A stretch of DNA of 64,000 nucleotides from an uncultured Prevotella sp. (GTDB taxonomy: Bacteria > Bacteroidota > Bacteroidia > Bacteroidales > Bacteroidaceae), in contig CAJODL010000012.1 of NCBI GenBank assembly GCA_905233165.1, positions 40,362-104,361 on the forward strand, in the 5' to 3' direction. Of this stretch, positions 17,595 to 25,830 are shown piece by piece (the stretch's first letter is position 1; every line of letters begins with the position of its first letter). Below the pieces are notes generated by a model that made no database searches, had not been told where the DNA came from, and was given only the letters and a program-made list of their open reading frames with translations. A program made the position numbers and the translations under genes.

Positions 17595-17605
17595 AAAAAA
17601 GAGCA

Positions 17606-18589
17606 TTGAAAGTACTTCATTATACATCCAATCCGACAATCGTACCCATCCTTACTGACGGGGTGGAGAACTGTATGATGCAGGCAGATTACCAGAAAGG
17701 CGTCTTTGCCTTCTATAGGTATGTCTGCTCCCAGTTGGATGTGGTGAATCCTATGGTGGTCCATATCTATGGCTCTTGGGATTGGCGTTTATGTGTTATA
17801 GCCTTTGCTGCTAGACGACATAACAGGGTTGTGATATATTCTCCAATGCGTGGATTGACGTCCTCAAATATTGAGTGGAATCCTTTCAAACGCGGATTCT
17901 GGAGATTCATGCTTTGTCAGTTTGGAGCATTGAGATATGCTGATGTCCTTGTTATGCAAGACAATTATGAGGAAGGAATGCTTCATGCTACAGGATTGGA
18001 CAAGGGATATGTAGAGGTGTTGCCTGCTCCGGAATCTGAGGCAGATGAGGTGCAGAAGGTGTTTATGTGTTCTCTCTATAACAAGACGGTTGATACTCAT
18101 TATATGCGTTTTATAACACCTCAGGAGAAACAGTTTGTTACCTCTATGGTGCAGTTTGCAATGATGGGAAAAGATAACCAGATCGTTATGCCTAACATTA
18201 AGGATTTATCCTTCCACAGGGTCGCTTTCTATGTACATGATGAGGATGTAACTGATATCGTCAAAGAGGGCGCTGAGAAAGCACAGATTTCTATTCCTGA
18301 ATTGACAGAGGTGACAGACGATATGCGCTATCCAGGAAAATATAAGCAATTCGGGGGCTTCCCTGACAAGAGTCCTTTCGCTATGATAAAGGCTGCAAGC
18401 AAGATAGGTCTGAAAAATCTCACCTTGCGTCACTGGACAGAGTTATACCAACTTTTCCGCTATGAGGATTATGATGAAGATAAGGCTGTTCAGGAACTCG
18501 CCAAGCATAATCTGAAAAGAACTACAAAGAAGATACAAGATAGGCTTACAGAATTATTTTTCTTAAAACCAGGTTATAAGATTTTATGA
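17606..18589 (+). CDS. unknown protein, GT-B-like N-terminus
   Basis: A 327-residue soluble protein. The first half resembles the N-terminal domain of GT-B glycosyltransferases (VLHYTSNPT...; VVHIYGSWDWRLC; YADVLVMQDNYEEGM), but the C-terminal nucleotide-sugar domain with its E-x7-E motif is not evident, and the second half is charged and helical. Translation seems to start at a TTG (17606), since the sequence fits a Rossmann-like strand from there. The stop overlaps the fbp ATG, and lysA ends 11 bp before it. No function can be assigned. Confidence 0.7.
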   Translation: MKVLHYTSNPTIVPILTDGVENCMMQADYQKGVFAFYRYVCSQLDVVNPMVVHIYGSWDWRLCVIAFAARRHNRVVIYSPMRGLTSSNIEWNPFKRGFWRFMLCQFGALRYADVLVMQDNYEEGMLHATGLDKGYVEVLPAPESEADEVQKVFMCSLYNKTVDTHYMRFITPQEKQFVTSMVQFAMMGKDNQIVMPNIKDLSFHRVAFYVHDEDVTDIVKEGAEKAQISIPELTEVTDDMRYPGKYKQFGGFPDKSPFAMIKAASKIGLKNLTLRHWTELYQLFRYEDYDEDKAVQELAKHNLKRTTKKIQDRLTELFFLKPGYKIL

Positions 18590-20586
18590 ATTCCCCAAAA
18601 TATGACATAGAAAACGATATGCATTATCTGCAGTTACTGGCGAAGTCTTTTCCAAATGTAGCAGCTGCATCAACTGAGATAATCAATCTCTCTGCCATCC
18701 TTAATCTTCCGAAAGGAACAGAGCATTTCCTTGCTGACATTCATGGTGAGCATGAGGCTTTCCTGCATGTGTTGAAGAATGCCTCTGGTCGTATTTCGAA
18801 AAAGGTGGATGAGATATTCGGGGAGTATATGCCTACATCTGCCAAGAAGGAATTGTGTACGCTGATATATTATCCTGAGCAGAAACTGGAATTGGTGAAG
18901 TCGCAGTTGGAGGAGCATGACAGCCGTGCCGAGTGGTATCGCATGACGCTGAATCAGCTGGTTATGGTGTTTCGTGAAATCAGTTCGAAATATACCCGCA
19001 GCCGTGTGCGTAAGTCATTGCCGCCAGAGTATTCCTATATCCTTGAGGAATTGCTTCATGAGCGTGCTGAGGAAAAGAATAAGGCTGGCTATGTAAGTGT
19101 CATCATCGATGAGATAATCTCTACTGACAGTGCTGACGATTTCATCATTGCTCTCTCTAATGTCATACAGCGTCTGGCTATAGCACAGTTGCATATTCTT
19201 GGTGATGTGTATGACAGAGGTCCTGGTGCTCATATCATCATGGATAAGCTATCTACATACCACTCTTGGGACATCCAATGGGGTAATCACGATATGTTGT
19301 GGGCTGGGGCTTGTGCTGGTAATGATGCTTGCATCTGTAATGTTATCCGCCTGTCATTGCGTTATGCTAATCTCCTCACCCTCGATGATGGTTATGGTAT
19401 AAGCCTGATGCCTCTTGCCACCTTCGCTATGGAGACATATGCTGATGACCCTTGTACTGCTTTCGAACCAATCCTGAATTCTGAAAACCATGATAAGTTC
19501 GACCAGAAGACTCTGCGCCTGATGGCGATGATGCATAAGGCGATTACAATCTTGCAGTTTAAGGCTGAGGCAAAGATTATCAAGCGTAATCCGTTGTGGA
19601 AGATGGATGACCGTTGTATGCTTGAGACTATTGATTTCAAGAATGGTACCAGCACTATTGGTGGTAAGGCATATAAGATGCTCGATATGAACTTCCCAAC
19701 AGTAAACCCTGATGACCCTTCTGCATTCACTCAGGAAGAGGAGTTGCTGATGAAGAAACTGCATCATTCTTTCCGCGTGTCAGAGAAATTGCAGAGGCAT
19801 ATCAAGACAATTCTCTCTCATGGTTGTATGTATGCCATCTATAACAACAACCTGCTCTTCCACGCCTCTATTCCGCTAAATGAGGACGGAACCCTGAAGG
19901 AGGTGGAGCTGAGACCTGGGGAGAAATATTCTGGTATGGCATTGTTCAGTGAGACAGGCCATCTGGTACGTTCTGCCTTTGCTAATGATACTGCTGCTGA
20001 GGAGAAACAATACGCAAAGGATTACTTCATGTATCTTTGGTGTGGCCCAGACTCATGCCTCTTCGATAAGGCAAAGATGGCTACCTTCGAGCGTTATTTC
20101 CTTGCAGAGAAGGAGACGCATGTGGAGGAGAAGGGATGGTTCTTCAAACTGCGTGAACAGGAAAAGACGGCTGACACTATTCTTGATGCCTTTGGAGTGG
20201 AAGGGCCTAACCGTCACATCATCAACGGACACGTGCCTGTGCATGTGAAGAAGGGTGAGACACCTATCAAGGCGAATGGCAAACTGATGGTCATCGATGG
20301 TGGTTTTGCGGAGCCTTATCATAAGGAAACAGGTATAGCAGGATATACCCTCGTATATCACTCTCGCGAATTTGAACTCGTGCAGCATGAGCCATTCACC
20401 AATGTGGAGGATGCTATCCGAGAAGGAAGAGATATTAAATCGACAACACAGATTGTGGCAACTGTAGGACATCGCCTGCTGGTGGCCGATACTGATAGGG
20501 GTAAGGAGTTGAAGAAGCAGATTGCTGACCTGCGAGAGCTGCTCTATGCCTTCAGACATGGTTTTATAAAAGAAGTAAAGAAATGA
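18586..20586 (+). CDS. fbp: class III fructose-1,6-bisphosphatase
   Basis: 666 residues, the length of the class III (Firmicutes/Bacteroidetes) enzyme. Metallophosphatase motifs are visible: FLADIHGEHEAF (D-x-H), LGDVYDRGPG (GD-x-x-DRG) and WGNHDMLW (GNHD), with a further His in IINGHVPVH. It makes fructose 6-phosphate for gluconeogenesis and is unrelated to E. coli Fbp. Start and stop overlap the neighbouring genes by four bases each, so it is translationally coupled on both sides. Confidence 0.95.
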   Translation: MNSPKYDIENDMHYLQLLAKSFPNVAAASTEIINLSAILNLPKGTEHFLADIHGEHEAFLHVLKNASGRISKKVDEIFGEYMPTSAKKELCTLIYYPEQKLELVKSQLEEHDSRAEWYRMTLNQLVMVFREISSKYTRSRVRKSLPPEYSYILEELLHERAEEKNKAGYVSVIIDEIISTDSADDFIIALSNVIQRLAIAQLHILGDVYDRGPGAHIIMDKLSTYHSWDIQWGNHDMLWAGACAGNDACICNVIRLSLRYANLLTLDDGYGISLMPLATFAMETYADDPCTAFEPILNSENHDKFDQKTLRLMAMMHKAITILQFKAEAKIIKRNPLWKMDDRCMLETIDFKNGTSTIGGKAYKMLDMNFPTVNPDDPSAFTQEEELLMKKLHHSFRVSEKLQRHIKTILSHGCMYAIYNNNLLFHASIPLNEDGTLKEVELRPGEKYSGMALFSETGHLVRSAFANDTAAEEKQYAKDYFMYLWCGPDSCLFDKAKMATFERYFLAEKETHVEEKGWFFKLREQEKTADTILDAFGVEGPNRHIINGHVPVHVKKGETPIKANGKLMVIDGGFAEPYHKETGIAGYTLVYHSREFELVQHEPFTNVEDAIREGRDIKSTTQIVATVGHRLLVADTDRGKELKKQIADLRELLYAFRHGFIKEVKK

Positions 20587-20867
20587 GTAATAGTATAACA
20601 TTATTTTATTGTCAGTATATCATGACAATAGTCACTATCGTGGCAATTCCATTGCTGTTGTGGTATGTGAGAAAAGAAAGATTCCAACAGAAGTACAGAG
20701 TGCTTTCACGTATGCGCTTTGCCTTCTTCATATTGTTGGCAGTAGCTGATTTTGGACTCTATGCAATGACTGATGTGGTGTCATTCTTTTATCTTGGTGC
20801 AATAACATGTCTTTCAATGGCCTTCTGTGATATAAAAGGCACTTTTGGCGAGACACATGAGCAGTGA
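20583..20867 (+). CDS. small three-helix membrane protein
   Basis: 94 residues with hydrophobic segments at about 8-27, 46-62 and 65-80, and a basic loop (RKERFQQKYRVLSRMR) between the first two. No domain is recognised. The ATG overlaps the fbp stop and its end overlaps the acetyltransferase start, placing it inside the operon. Confidence 0.65.
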   Translation: MSNSITLFYCQYIMTIVTIVAIPLLLWYVRKERFQQKYRVLSRMRFAFFILLAVADFGLYAMTDVVSFFYLGAITCLSMAFCDIKGTFGETHEQ

Positions 20868-21216
20868 TTTGATTATAAGCCAGCAGGACAGCTTCCCTAT
20901 ATGTAATGATGAGGGAAAGGCTGTGGGAGTTGTTGAGTTGTTCAACTACTCTCCCTTGAACGATAGGGCAGAACTGGGCATCGAGATAGAGCCGGCATGG
21001 CAGGGAAAAGGCTTGGGAAAAAGGTCTGTCCTGAAAATGCTGAGATATGCAAAGGAAGAACTGGCCCTGCATACTCTCTATGCTATCGTCGAGGAAGATA
21101 ATATACCGTCCTTGAGCCTCTTTCGCAATTTGGGATTTGAGGAACAGACAATACGTAACTGGTTCAGGGAAGGTGAGAAATATAAGAATGGAAAATTATT
21201 ACAATATACACTATGA
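20857..21216 (+). CDS. GNAT-family N-acetyltransferase
   Basis: 119 residues. The acetyl-CoA-binding motif is PAWQGKGLGKRSVLKML (Q/R-x-x-G-x-G pattern), followed by EEDNIPSLSLFRNLGFEE, the usual motif B (N...S..LY/F...GF). The substrate could be a protein N-terminus, an amine or a peptide. The ATG at 20857 overlaps the previous gene by 11 bp and is preferred to an upstream TTG. Its stop overlaps the glnS start. Confidence 0.85.
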   Translation: MSSDLIISQQDSFPICNDEGKAVGVVELFNYSPLNDRAELGIEIEPAWQGKGLGKRSVLKMLRYAKEELALHTLYAIVEEDNIPSLSLFRNLGFEEQTIRNWFREGEKYKNGKLLQYTL

Positions 21217-23006
21217 CAGAAAATAACATACAGGAAGAAAAGAAAAGCTTGAATTTTATCGAGCAGATAGTAGAGAATGACTTGGCAGAGGGTAAGAATG
21301 GTGGTCGCATTCAGACTCGTTTCCCACCAGAGCCAAATGGCTATCTTCACATCGGACATGCCAAAGCTATCGCCTTGGATTTCGGCATCGCACAGAAATA
21401 TGGTGGTGTATGTAACCTCCGCATGGATGATACTAATCCTCAGAAGGAGGATATGGAATACGTCAGAGCCATAGAACGTGATATCGAATGGTTAGGTTTC
21501 AAATGGGGTAAGGTGTTGTATGCTTCTGATTATTTTCAGGAGTTGTGGGACCTCGCTGTAGAGCTCATCAAGCGTGGTAAGGCTTATGTTGACGAACAGA
21601 GTGCTGACGAGATAGCAGCCCAGAAGGGTACTCCGACAACACCTGGTATAGAGTCACCATATCGTAATCGTCCTGTTGAGGAGTCGCTGAAACTCTTCGA
21701 GGAAATGAATAGTGGCAATATGGAGCCAGGCAAGATGGTATTGCGTGCTAAAATCGATATGGCATCAGACAATATGCACTTTCGCGATCCTATTATGTAT
21801 CGTGTGCTCAATATGCCTCACTGGCGTACTGGCACCAAGTGGAATGCTTATCCTATGTATGACTATACTCATGGACAGTGTGACTATTGGGAGGGCGTGA
21901 CACATTCTCTCTGTACATTGGAATTTGTGAGCCATCGTCCTCTGTATGACCTCTTCGTAGATTGGGCAAAAGAGGTGGACCATGAGCTTGGGAAACATCC
22001 TGAGCTGAATCCTACTGATAATTGGGATATCAATGACTATCGCTCTCGTCAGACAGAGTTCAATAAGCTCAACCTTACTCACATCCTGCTTTCAAAGCGT
22101 AATCTTCTCATCCTCGTCAACGAGAAAGTTGTTGATGGTTGGGATGACCCTCGTATGCCTACCATTAGCGCTTTCCGTAGAAGGGGATATTCTCCTGAGA
22201 GTATTGTGTCCTTCATCGATAAGATTGGATATACCAAGTTCGATGCCCTCAACCAGATGTCTCTCTTCGAGAGTGCTGTGCGTGAAGACCTCAATAAGCG
22301 TGCTATGAGAGTCAGTGCTGTGATAAATCCTGTTAAGCTGATTATCACTAATTTCCCAGAGGGACAGACAGAGACATATAACGCTGTCAACAATCCTGAG
22401 AATGAAGCTGACGGAACACATGAGATAGTATTCTCACGTGAGTTGTGGATAGAACGTGACGACTTCATGGAGGATGCTCCAAAGAAATTCTTCCGTCTCG
22501 GACCTGGTAAGGAGGTTCGTCTGAAGAACTCATATATAATAAGGTGTCCTGAAACAGATTGCTGCAAGAAGGATGCTGATGGTAATGTTATAGAGGTGTA
22601 TGCAGAACTGATACCAGAGACAAGGACTGGCGAAGCAAACTGCAACATGAAGATTAAGGGAAAGACAATCCATTGGGTTAGCTGCAACCATTGCCTTGAG
22701 GCAGAGGTGAGAAACTATGATCGCCTGTGGCTCGTAGAAAATCCACGTGATGAGGTGGCAGCATATTCTAAGTCACAGGGTAAGGACCGCATCGATATTG
22801 ATGACATGCGAAAATTCCTCAATCCTGACAGCCTTGAGATTAAGAAGGCTTATGTAGAAGAATGGTGTGCCACAAGAAAACCTCTCGACTACTTGCAGTT
22901 CCAACGCATAGGATACTATACCCCTGACTATACTTCTACACCAGATCATCTTGTCTTCAATAAGACTGTTGGTCTCAAGGATACATGGAAGCCTGCTAAT
23001 GCTTAA
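21213..23006 (+). CDS. glnS: glutaminyl-tRNA synthetase
   Basis: 597 residues. The class I signature is PEPNGYLHIGHAKAI; LLSKRNLLIL is the KMSKS-like loop, and RDPIMYRVL / YPMYDYTHGQCDYWEGVTHSLCTLE the tRNA acceptor and active-site region that separates GlnRS from GluRS. It charges tRNA-Gln directly, so this organism need not use the transamidation route. The C-terminal beta-barrel anticodon domain is complete. The stop overlaps the next gene. Confidence 0.96.
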   Translation: MTENNIQEEKKSLNFIEQIVENDLAEGKNGGRIQTRFPPEPNGYLHIGHAKAIALDFGIAQKYGGVCNLRMDDTNPQKEDMEYVRAIERDIEWLGFKWGKVLYASDYFQELWDLAVELIKRGKAYVDEQSADEIAAQKGTPTTPGIESPYRNRPVEESLKLFEEMNSGNMEPGKMVLRAKIDMASDNMHFRDPIMYRVLNMPHWRTGTKWNAYPMYDYTHGQCDYWEGVTHSLCTLEFVSHRPLYDLFVDWAKEVDHELGKHPELNPTDNWDINDYRSRQTEFNKLNLTHILLSKRNLLILVNEKVVDGWDDPRMPTISAFRRRGYSPESIVSFIDKIGYTKFDALNQMSLFESAVREDLNKRAMRVSAVINPVKLIITNFPEGQTETYNAVNNPENEADGTHEIVFSRELWIERDDFMEDAPKKFFRLGPGKEVRLKNSYIIRCPETDCCKKDADGNVIEVYAELIPETRTGEANCNMKIKGKTIHWVSCNHCLEAEVRNYDRLWLVENPRDEVAAYSKSQGKDRIDIDDMRKFLNPDSLEIKKAYVEEWCATRKPLDYLQFQRIGYYTPDYTSTPDHLVFNKTVGLKDTWKPANA

Positions 23007-24090
23007 CGAATTTCAGAAATATACAGCATCTCCTGAATTTCAGGAACTACTTCATCGCTACGAAAAAGCGCGTGAAGAGGATACTCCATGCTTTTTGGAG
23101 ATTGATGACATCATAGATATCGCAGAATACTATCACTCTATTGATGCCTTTGATGATGCAGAGGCAGCTGCTGATTATTGCCAGAAGCTCTATCCTGATG
23201 ATGATAGCGCTGTGCTCTTCAAAGCTCGTATGGCCCTCATCGATTATGGAGATTACAAGAAGGCTGAAGAACTCTATGATGCTCTCCCCGAGAAGAACGA
23301 CAGCATAGAACTGGCATACGTCTATGGTGAGATTCTGGTATGTAAGAATAGGGTAGAGGAGGCAGAGAAATATCTCCGTGAGAAGTATGAGAATGAGCTT
23401 CGTCGTTATGATGAATATCAAACTCGCAGGAGTGATTCCGTTGACAGCTATGATGATGAGGAGGAAGAAGATGAGTATGAGGATTTGCGTGATTCTCTTG
23501 ACCATTTCCCTCTCGATATTGCGATGATGTATTGTGATCACGGCTTGCCTGACTATGCAGAACGGTGGCTCGATTTGGCTTCTGAGGAAGTCGATGGTAT
23601 GGAGTTCGAATATTGGGAAACATGGGGACGCATATACCACATGCAGGAGCGTTTCAATGAGGCTATAGTGGCTTGGAACAAAGCTCTTGATATTGATGCT
23701 TACTCTTTCTCTGTTTGGATTCATCTCTGCGATGCACAATATCAGGAAGGCCTCATTGATGATGCTATACAGAGTGCAGAATTTGCACAGGCTATCTCTG
23801 TTGATGACCCACAGCCTAATATGTTTCTTGGTGCCCTGCATCTTGAGAACAATGACCCCAAGCGTGGAGTAGAGGAGTTCTTTAAAACCATAGAGAAATC
23901 CGGCTATGATGTAGCTGTCATGATTCGTGTAGGCATTGCATTCTATGAATTGGGATATCTTGAGGCAGCCCGAAACATGATGGAGATGATAAAGAAACCC
24001 TTTGAGGATATGGATATGCTGTCCGAATGTCCCCCCATCGTACAAGAGATAATCGATAAGTGTGATTCGGCTGAAAAGCCGAATGACTAA
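22999..24090 (+). CDS. tetratricopeptide-repeat protein
   Basis: 363 residues, acidic, with several TPR helices (FDDAEAAADYCQKLYPDD, YKKAEELYDALPEK, FNEAIVAWNKALDID) and a very acidic linker near residue 155-165 (DDEEEEDEYED). No signal peptide, so probably cytoplasmic and binding other proteins. The ATG at 22999 overlaps the glnS stop by eight bases; a longer frame inside glnS is less likely. Function unknown. Confidence 0.85.
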   Translation: MLNEFQKYTASPEFQELLHRYEKAREEDTPCFLEIDDIIDIAEYYHSIDAFDDAEAAADYCQKLYPDDDSAVLFKARMALIDYGDYKKAEELYDALPEKNDSIELAYVYGEILVCKNRVEEAEKYLREKYENELRRYDEYQTRRSDSVDSYDDEEEEDEYEDLRDSLDHFPLDIAMMYCDHGLPDYAERWLDLASEEVDGMEFEYWETWGRIYHMQERFNEAIVAWNKALDIDAYSFSVWIHLCDAQYQEGLIDDAIQSAEFAQAISVDDPQPNMFLGALHLENNDPKRGVEEFFKTIEKSGYDVAVMIRVGIAFYELGYLEAARNMMEMIKKPFEDMDMLSECPPIVQEIIDKCDSAEKPND

Positions 24091-24203
24091 GGTCCGCTCG
24101 GCTTGTCCGCTTGCACAAAGGGTTTGTACGCCCGACTGCAAGAAAGGTCAAAGGCTTTAAACTCTTAAACTAAACTCTCAACTTTAAACTCTAAACTTTA
24201 TAC
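24091..24203 (+). repeat. spacer repeat upstream of the DedA gene
   Basis: The gap ends in AAACTCTCAACTTTAAACTCT-type repeat directly before the ATG. No promoter of the TAnnTTTG type is visible. Confidence 0.5.
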
Positions 24204-24818
24204 ATGTTCACCAGTCTTTTATCCAATCTCAATTACTATACGGTATTTCTCCTGATGCTGATGGAGAGTACCGTTCTCCCAGTTCCTTCGGAATTGGTTG
24301 TTGCTCCTGCGGCGTTCAATGCTGCTGAGGGAGATTATAGCTTCTGGCTCATAATACTGCTTGCCACCCTTGGTGCCGATTGTGGTGCTACCATCAACTA
24401 TCTGGCAGGCTACTATCTTGGTCGTCCTATCATCTATGCCTTCGCTAACAGCAGATGGGGAAAGATGTGTCTCCTCAATCAGCAGAAGGTAGAACAGGCA
24501 GAGAAGTATTTCGACAATCATGGCGCTGTGGCAACTATCACAGGACGTCTTGTACCAGGAATACGCCATCTGATATCTATTCCTGCAGGACTTGCAAAGA
24601 TGAACTATTGGCGCTTCCTGTTGTTCACCACCATTGGTGCGGGAGCGTGGAATATCATTCTTGGTGCTATGGGATGGTATATGCATTCTTTCGTAACAAG
24701 AAGTGAGTTGAATGACAAAATAGAAGAATATGCAGAATACATTAAATTCATCATACTTGGACTTGTTGTGTTGGCAATTGTGTGTTTTTGTGTGAGATAT
24801 TTTATAAAAAAGAAATAA
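24204..24818 (+). CDS. DedA-family membrane protein
   Basis: 204 residues with the DedA/VTT layout: re-entrant-type segments around VLPVPSELVVAPAAF and GRLVPGIRHLISIPAGLAKM (F/G-x-R-x3-P-x-x-R pattern) and about four to five transmembrane helices. DedA proteins act in lipid flipping (undecaprenyl phosphate or phosphatidylethanolamine recycling) in the inner membrane. The carrier for this one is not known. A 400-bp gap with a likely small RNA follows. Confidence 0.9.
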   Translation: MFTSLLSNLNYYTVFLLMLMESTVLPVPSELVVAPAAFNAAEGDYSFWLIILLATLGADCGATINYLAGYYLGRPIIYAFANSRWGKMCLLNQQKVEQAEKYFDNHGAVATITGRLVPGIRHLISIPAGLAKMNYWRFLLFTTIGAGAWNIILGAMGWYMHSFVTRSELNDKIEEYAEYIKFIILGLVVLAIVCFCVRYFIKKK

Positions 24819-24914
24819 AAATTACACAAAAAACACAATTTCGGACCATTTTCAGTGATTTTTTCAAAAAAAAACAAGAAATTTGACCATAATAAAAAAA
24901 AATAGTCAAAAAAA

Positions 24915-24946
24915 TTTGCACAATTGATGAAAATCATTTACTTTTG
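24915..24946 (+). promoter_or_regulatory. promoter of a probable small RNA
   Basis: TTTG (24915-24918), 20 bp, TACTTTTG (24939-24946). There is no start codon near it; a terminator follows about 60-100 bp downstream. Confidence 0.65.
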
Positions 24947-24950
24947 CATC

Positions 24951-25047
24951 CGTTATCCTGAATACAATCTTTTTACCTTAAAAGGCTAATACCTATTGAG
25001 ATTGGAACGTCCTCACTGTGAAGTCAGGGCGTTCCGAAATTTTTTAT
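24951..25047 (+). ncRNA. candidate small RNA of about 95 nt
   Basis: A good promoter is followed by about 50 nt of non-coding sequence and then a ten-pair hairpin (GGAACGTCCT at 25004 with AGGGCGTTCC at 25026) trailed by GAAATTTTTTATA. No open frame of useful length lies between them. It could also be a leader attenuator for the hemolysin III gene 170 bp downstream. Not matched to a known RNA family. Confidence 0.5.
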
Positions 25048-25069
25048 AGGGGGCAAAGTGTTCGCCCAT

Positions 25070-25107
25070 CGACATAACGATATGACGACATAACGATATG
25101 ACGACAA
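25070..25107 (+). repeat. 16-bp tandem repeat, about 2.4 copies
   Basis: CGACATAACGATATGA occurs at 25070 and 25086, with a partial third copy at 25102. The rest of the gap up to 25218 holds TTCAATTTTCAATT spacer repeat. Confidence 0.75.
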
Positions 25108-25218
25108 AAAAAAGGCGCAAAAAAAATCAATGTTCCATGTTCCGCTCGGCCCCAAGGGACGCTTTTACAAAGCGGAGCGACTAAAAGAATGTTCAACGTT
25201 CAATTTTCAATTAAATAA

Positions 25219-25830
25219 GTGAAGGAGAAACTAAATACAATAACACATCTTATCGGAGTAGTCTTTGCACTATCCTCTATTTGGATGGTGTGGCCTGCTG
25301 TTTATCGTGGTTGGGAATATGCCTTTGGCGTACTATTCTTTATTGTTGGTATGTTCCTGATGTTCCTTGCCAGCACTATTTACCATTGGGTACCTCAGGA
25401 ACACAGTACAGCAAAAGGTGTACTCCGTCGTCTTGATCATATCTCCATCTACGTCATGATAGCCTGCAGCTATACGCCTATCTGTGTTTCTGTTATTGGA
25501 GGCTGGTTAGGGTGGCTTGTCTTTGGCCTGCAATGGGCTGTGGTAATAGGAGGTGTGTTCTACAAAGTCTTTGCTATGGGACGTTATCCACGTCTCTCTC
25601 TGGCACTCTATCTCATCATGGGATGGAGCGTAGTACTCATCATACGCCCAGTCATCCTGTCTCTCTCTATGCCTGCGATGTTGTGTATAGTAGGGGAGGG
25701 ACTCCTATATACTGTCGGCACATACTTCTTTGCCCATGATGATAAGAAGTATTATCATGGGGTGTGGCATATCTTTGTGCTGCTGGGTGCTATGGCACAT
25801 TGGACTGCTGTATTGCTGATAATATTATAG
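25219..25830 (+). CDS. hemolysin III (Hly-III/PAQR) family protein
   Basis: 203 residues with seven predicted helices. The family metal-site motifs are present: NTITHLIGVVFAL at the start, STIYHWVP (S-x3-H), RRLDHISIYVMIACSYTP (D-H...) and YYHGVWHIFVLLGAMAHW (H-x3-H). Despite the name, these are membrane hydrolase-like or receptor-like proteins with no proven haemolytic role here. Translation begins at a GTG (25219). The last 41 bp overlap the 3' end of the convergent TPR gene. Confidence 0.88.
   Translation: MKEKLNTITHLIGVVFALSSIWMVWPAVYRGWEYAFGVLFFIVGMFLMFLASTIYHWVPQEHSTAKGVLRRLDHISIYVMIACSYTPICVSVIGGWLGWLVFGLQWAVVIGGVFYKVFAMGRYPRLSLALYLIMGWSVVLIIRPVILSLSMPAMLCIVGEGLLYTVGTYFFAHDDKKYYHGVWHIFVLLGAMAHWTAVLLIIL

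Noticed and set aside
23047..24141. A 364-codon frame antisense to the TPR gene
   Set aside because: It mirrors the codon pattern of a well-supported gene on the other strand and has unnatural composition.
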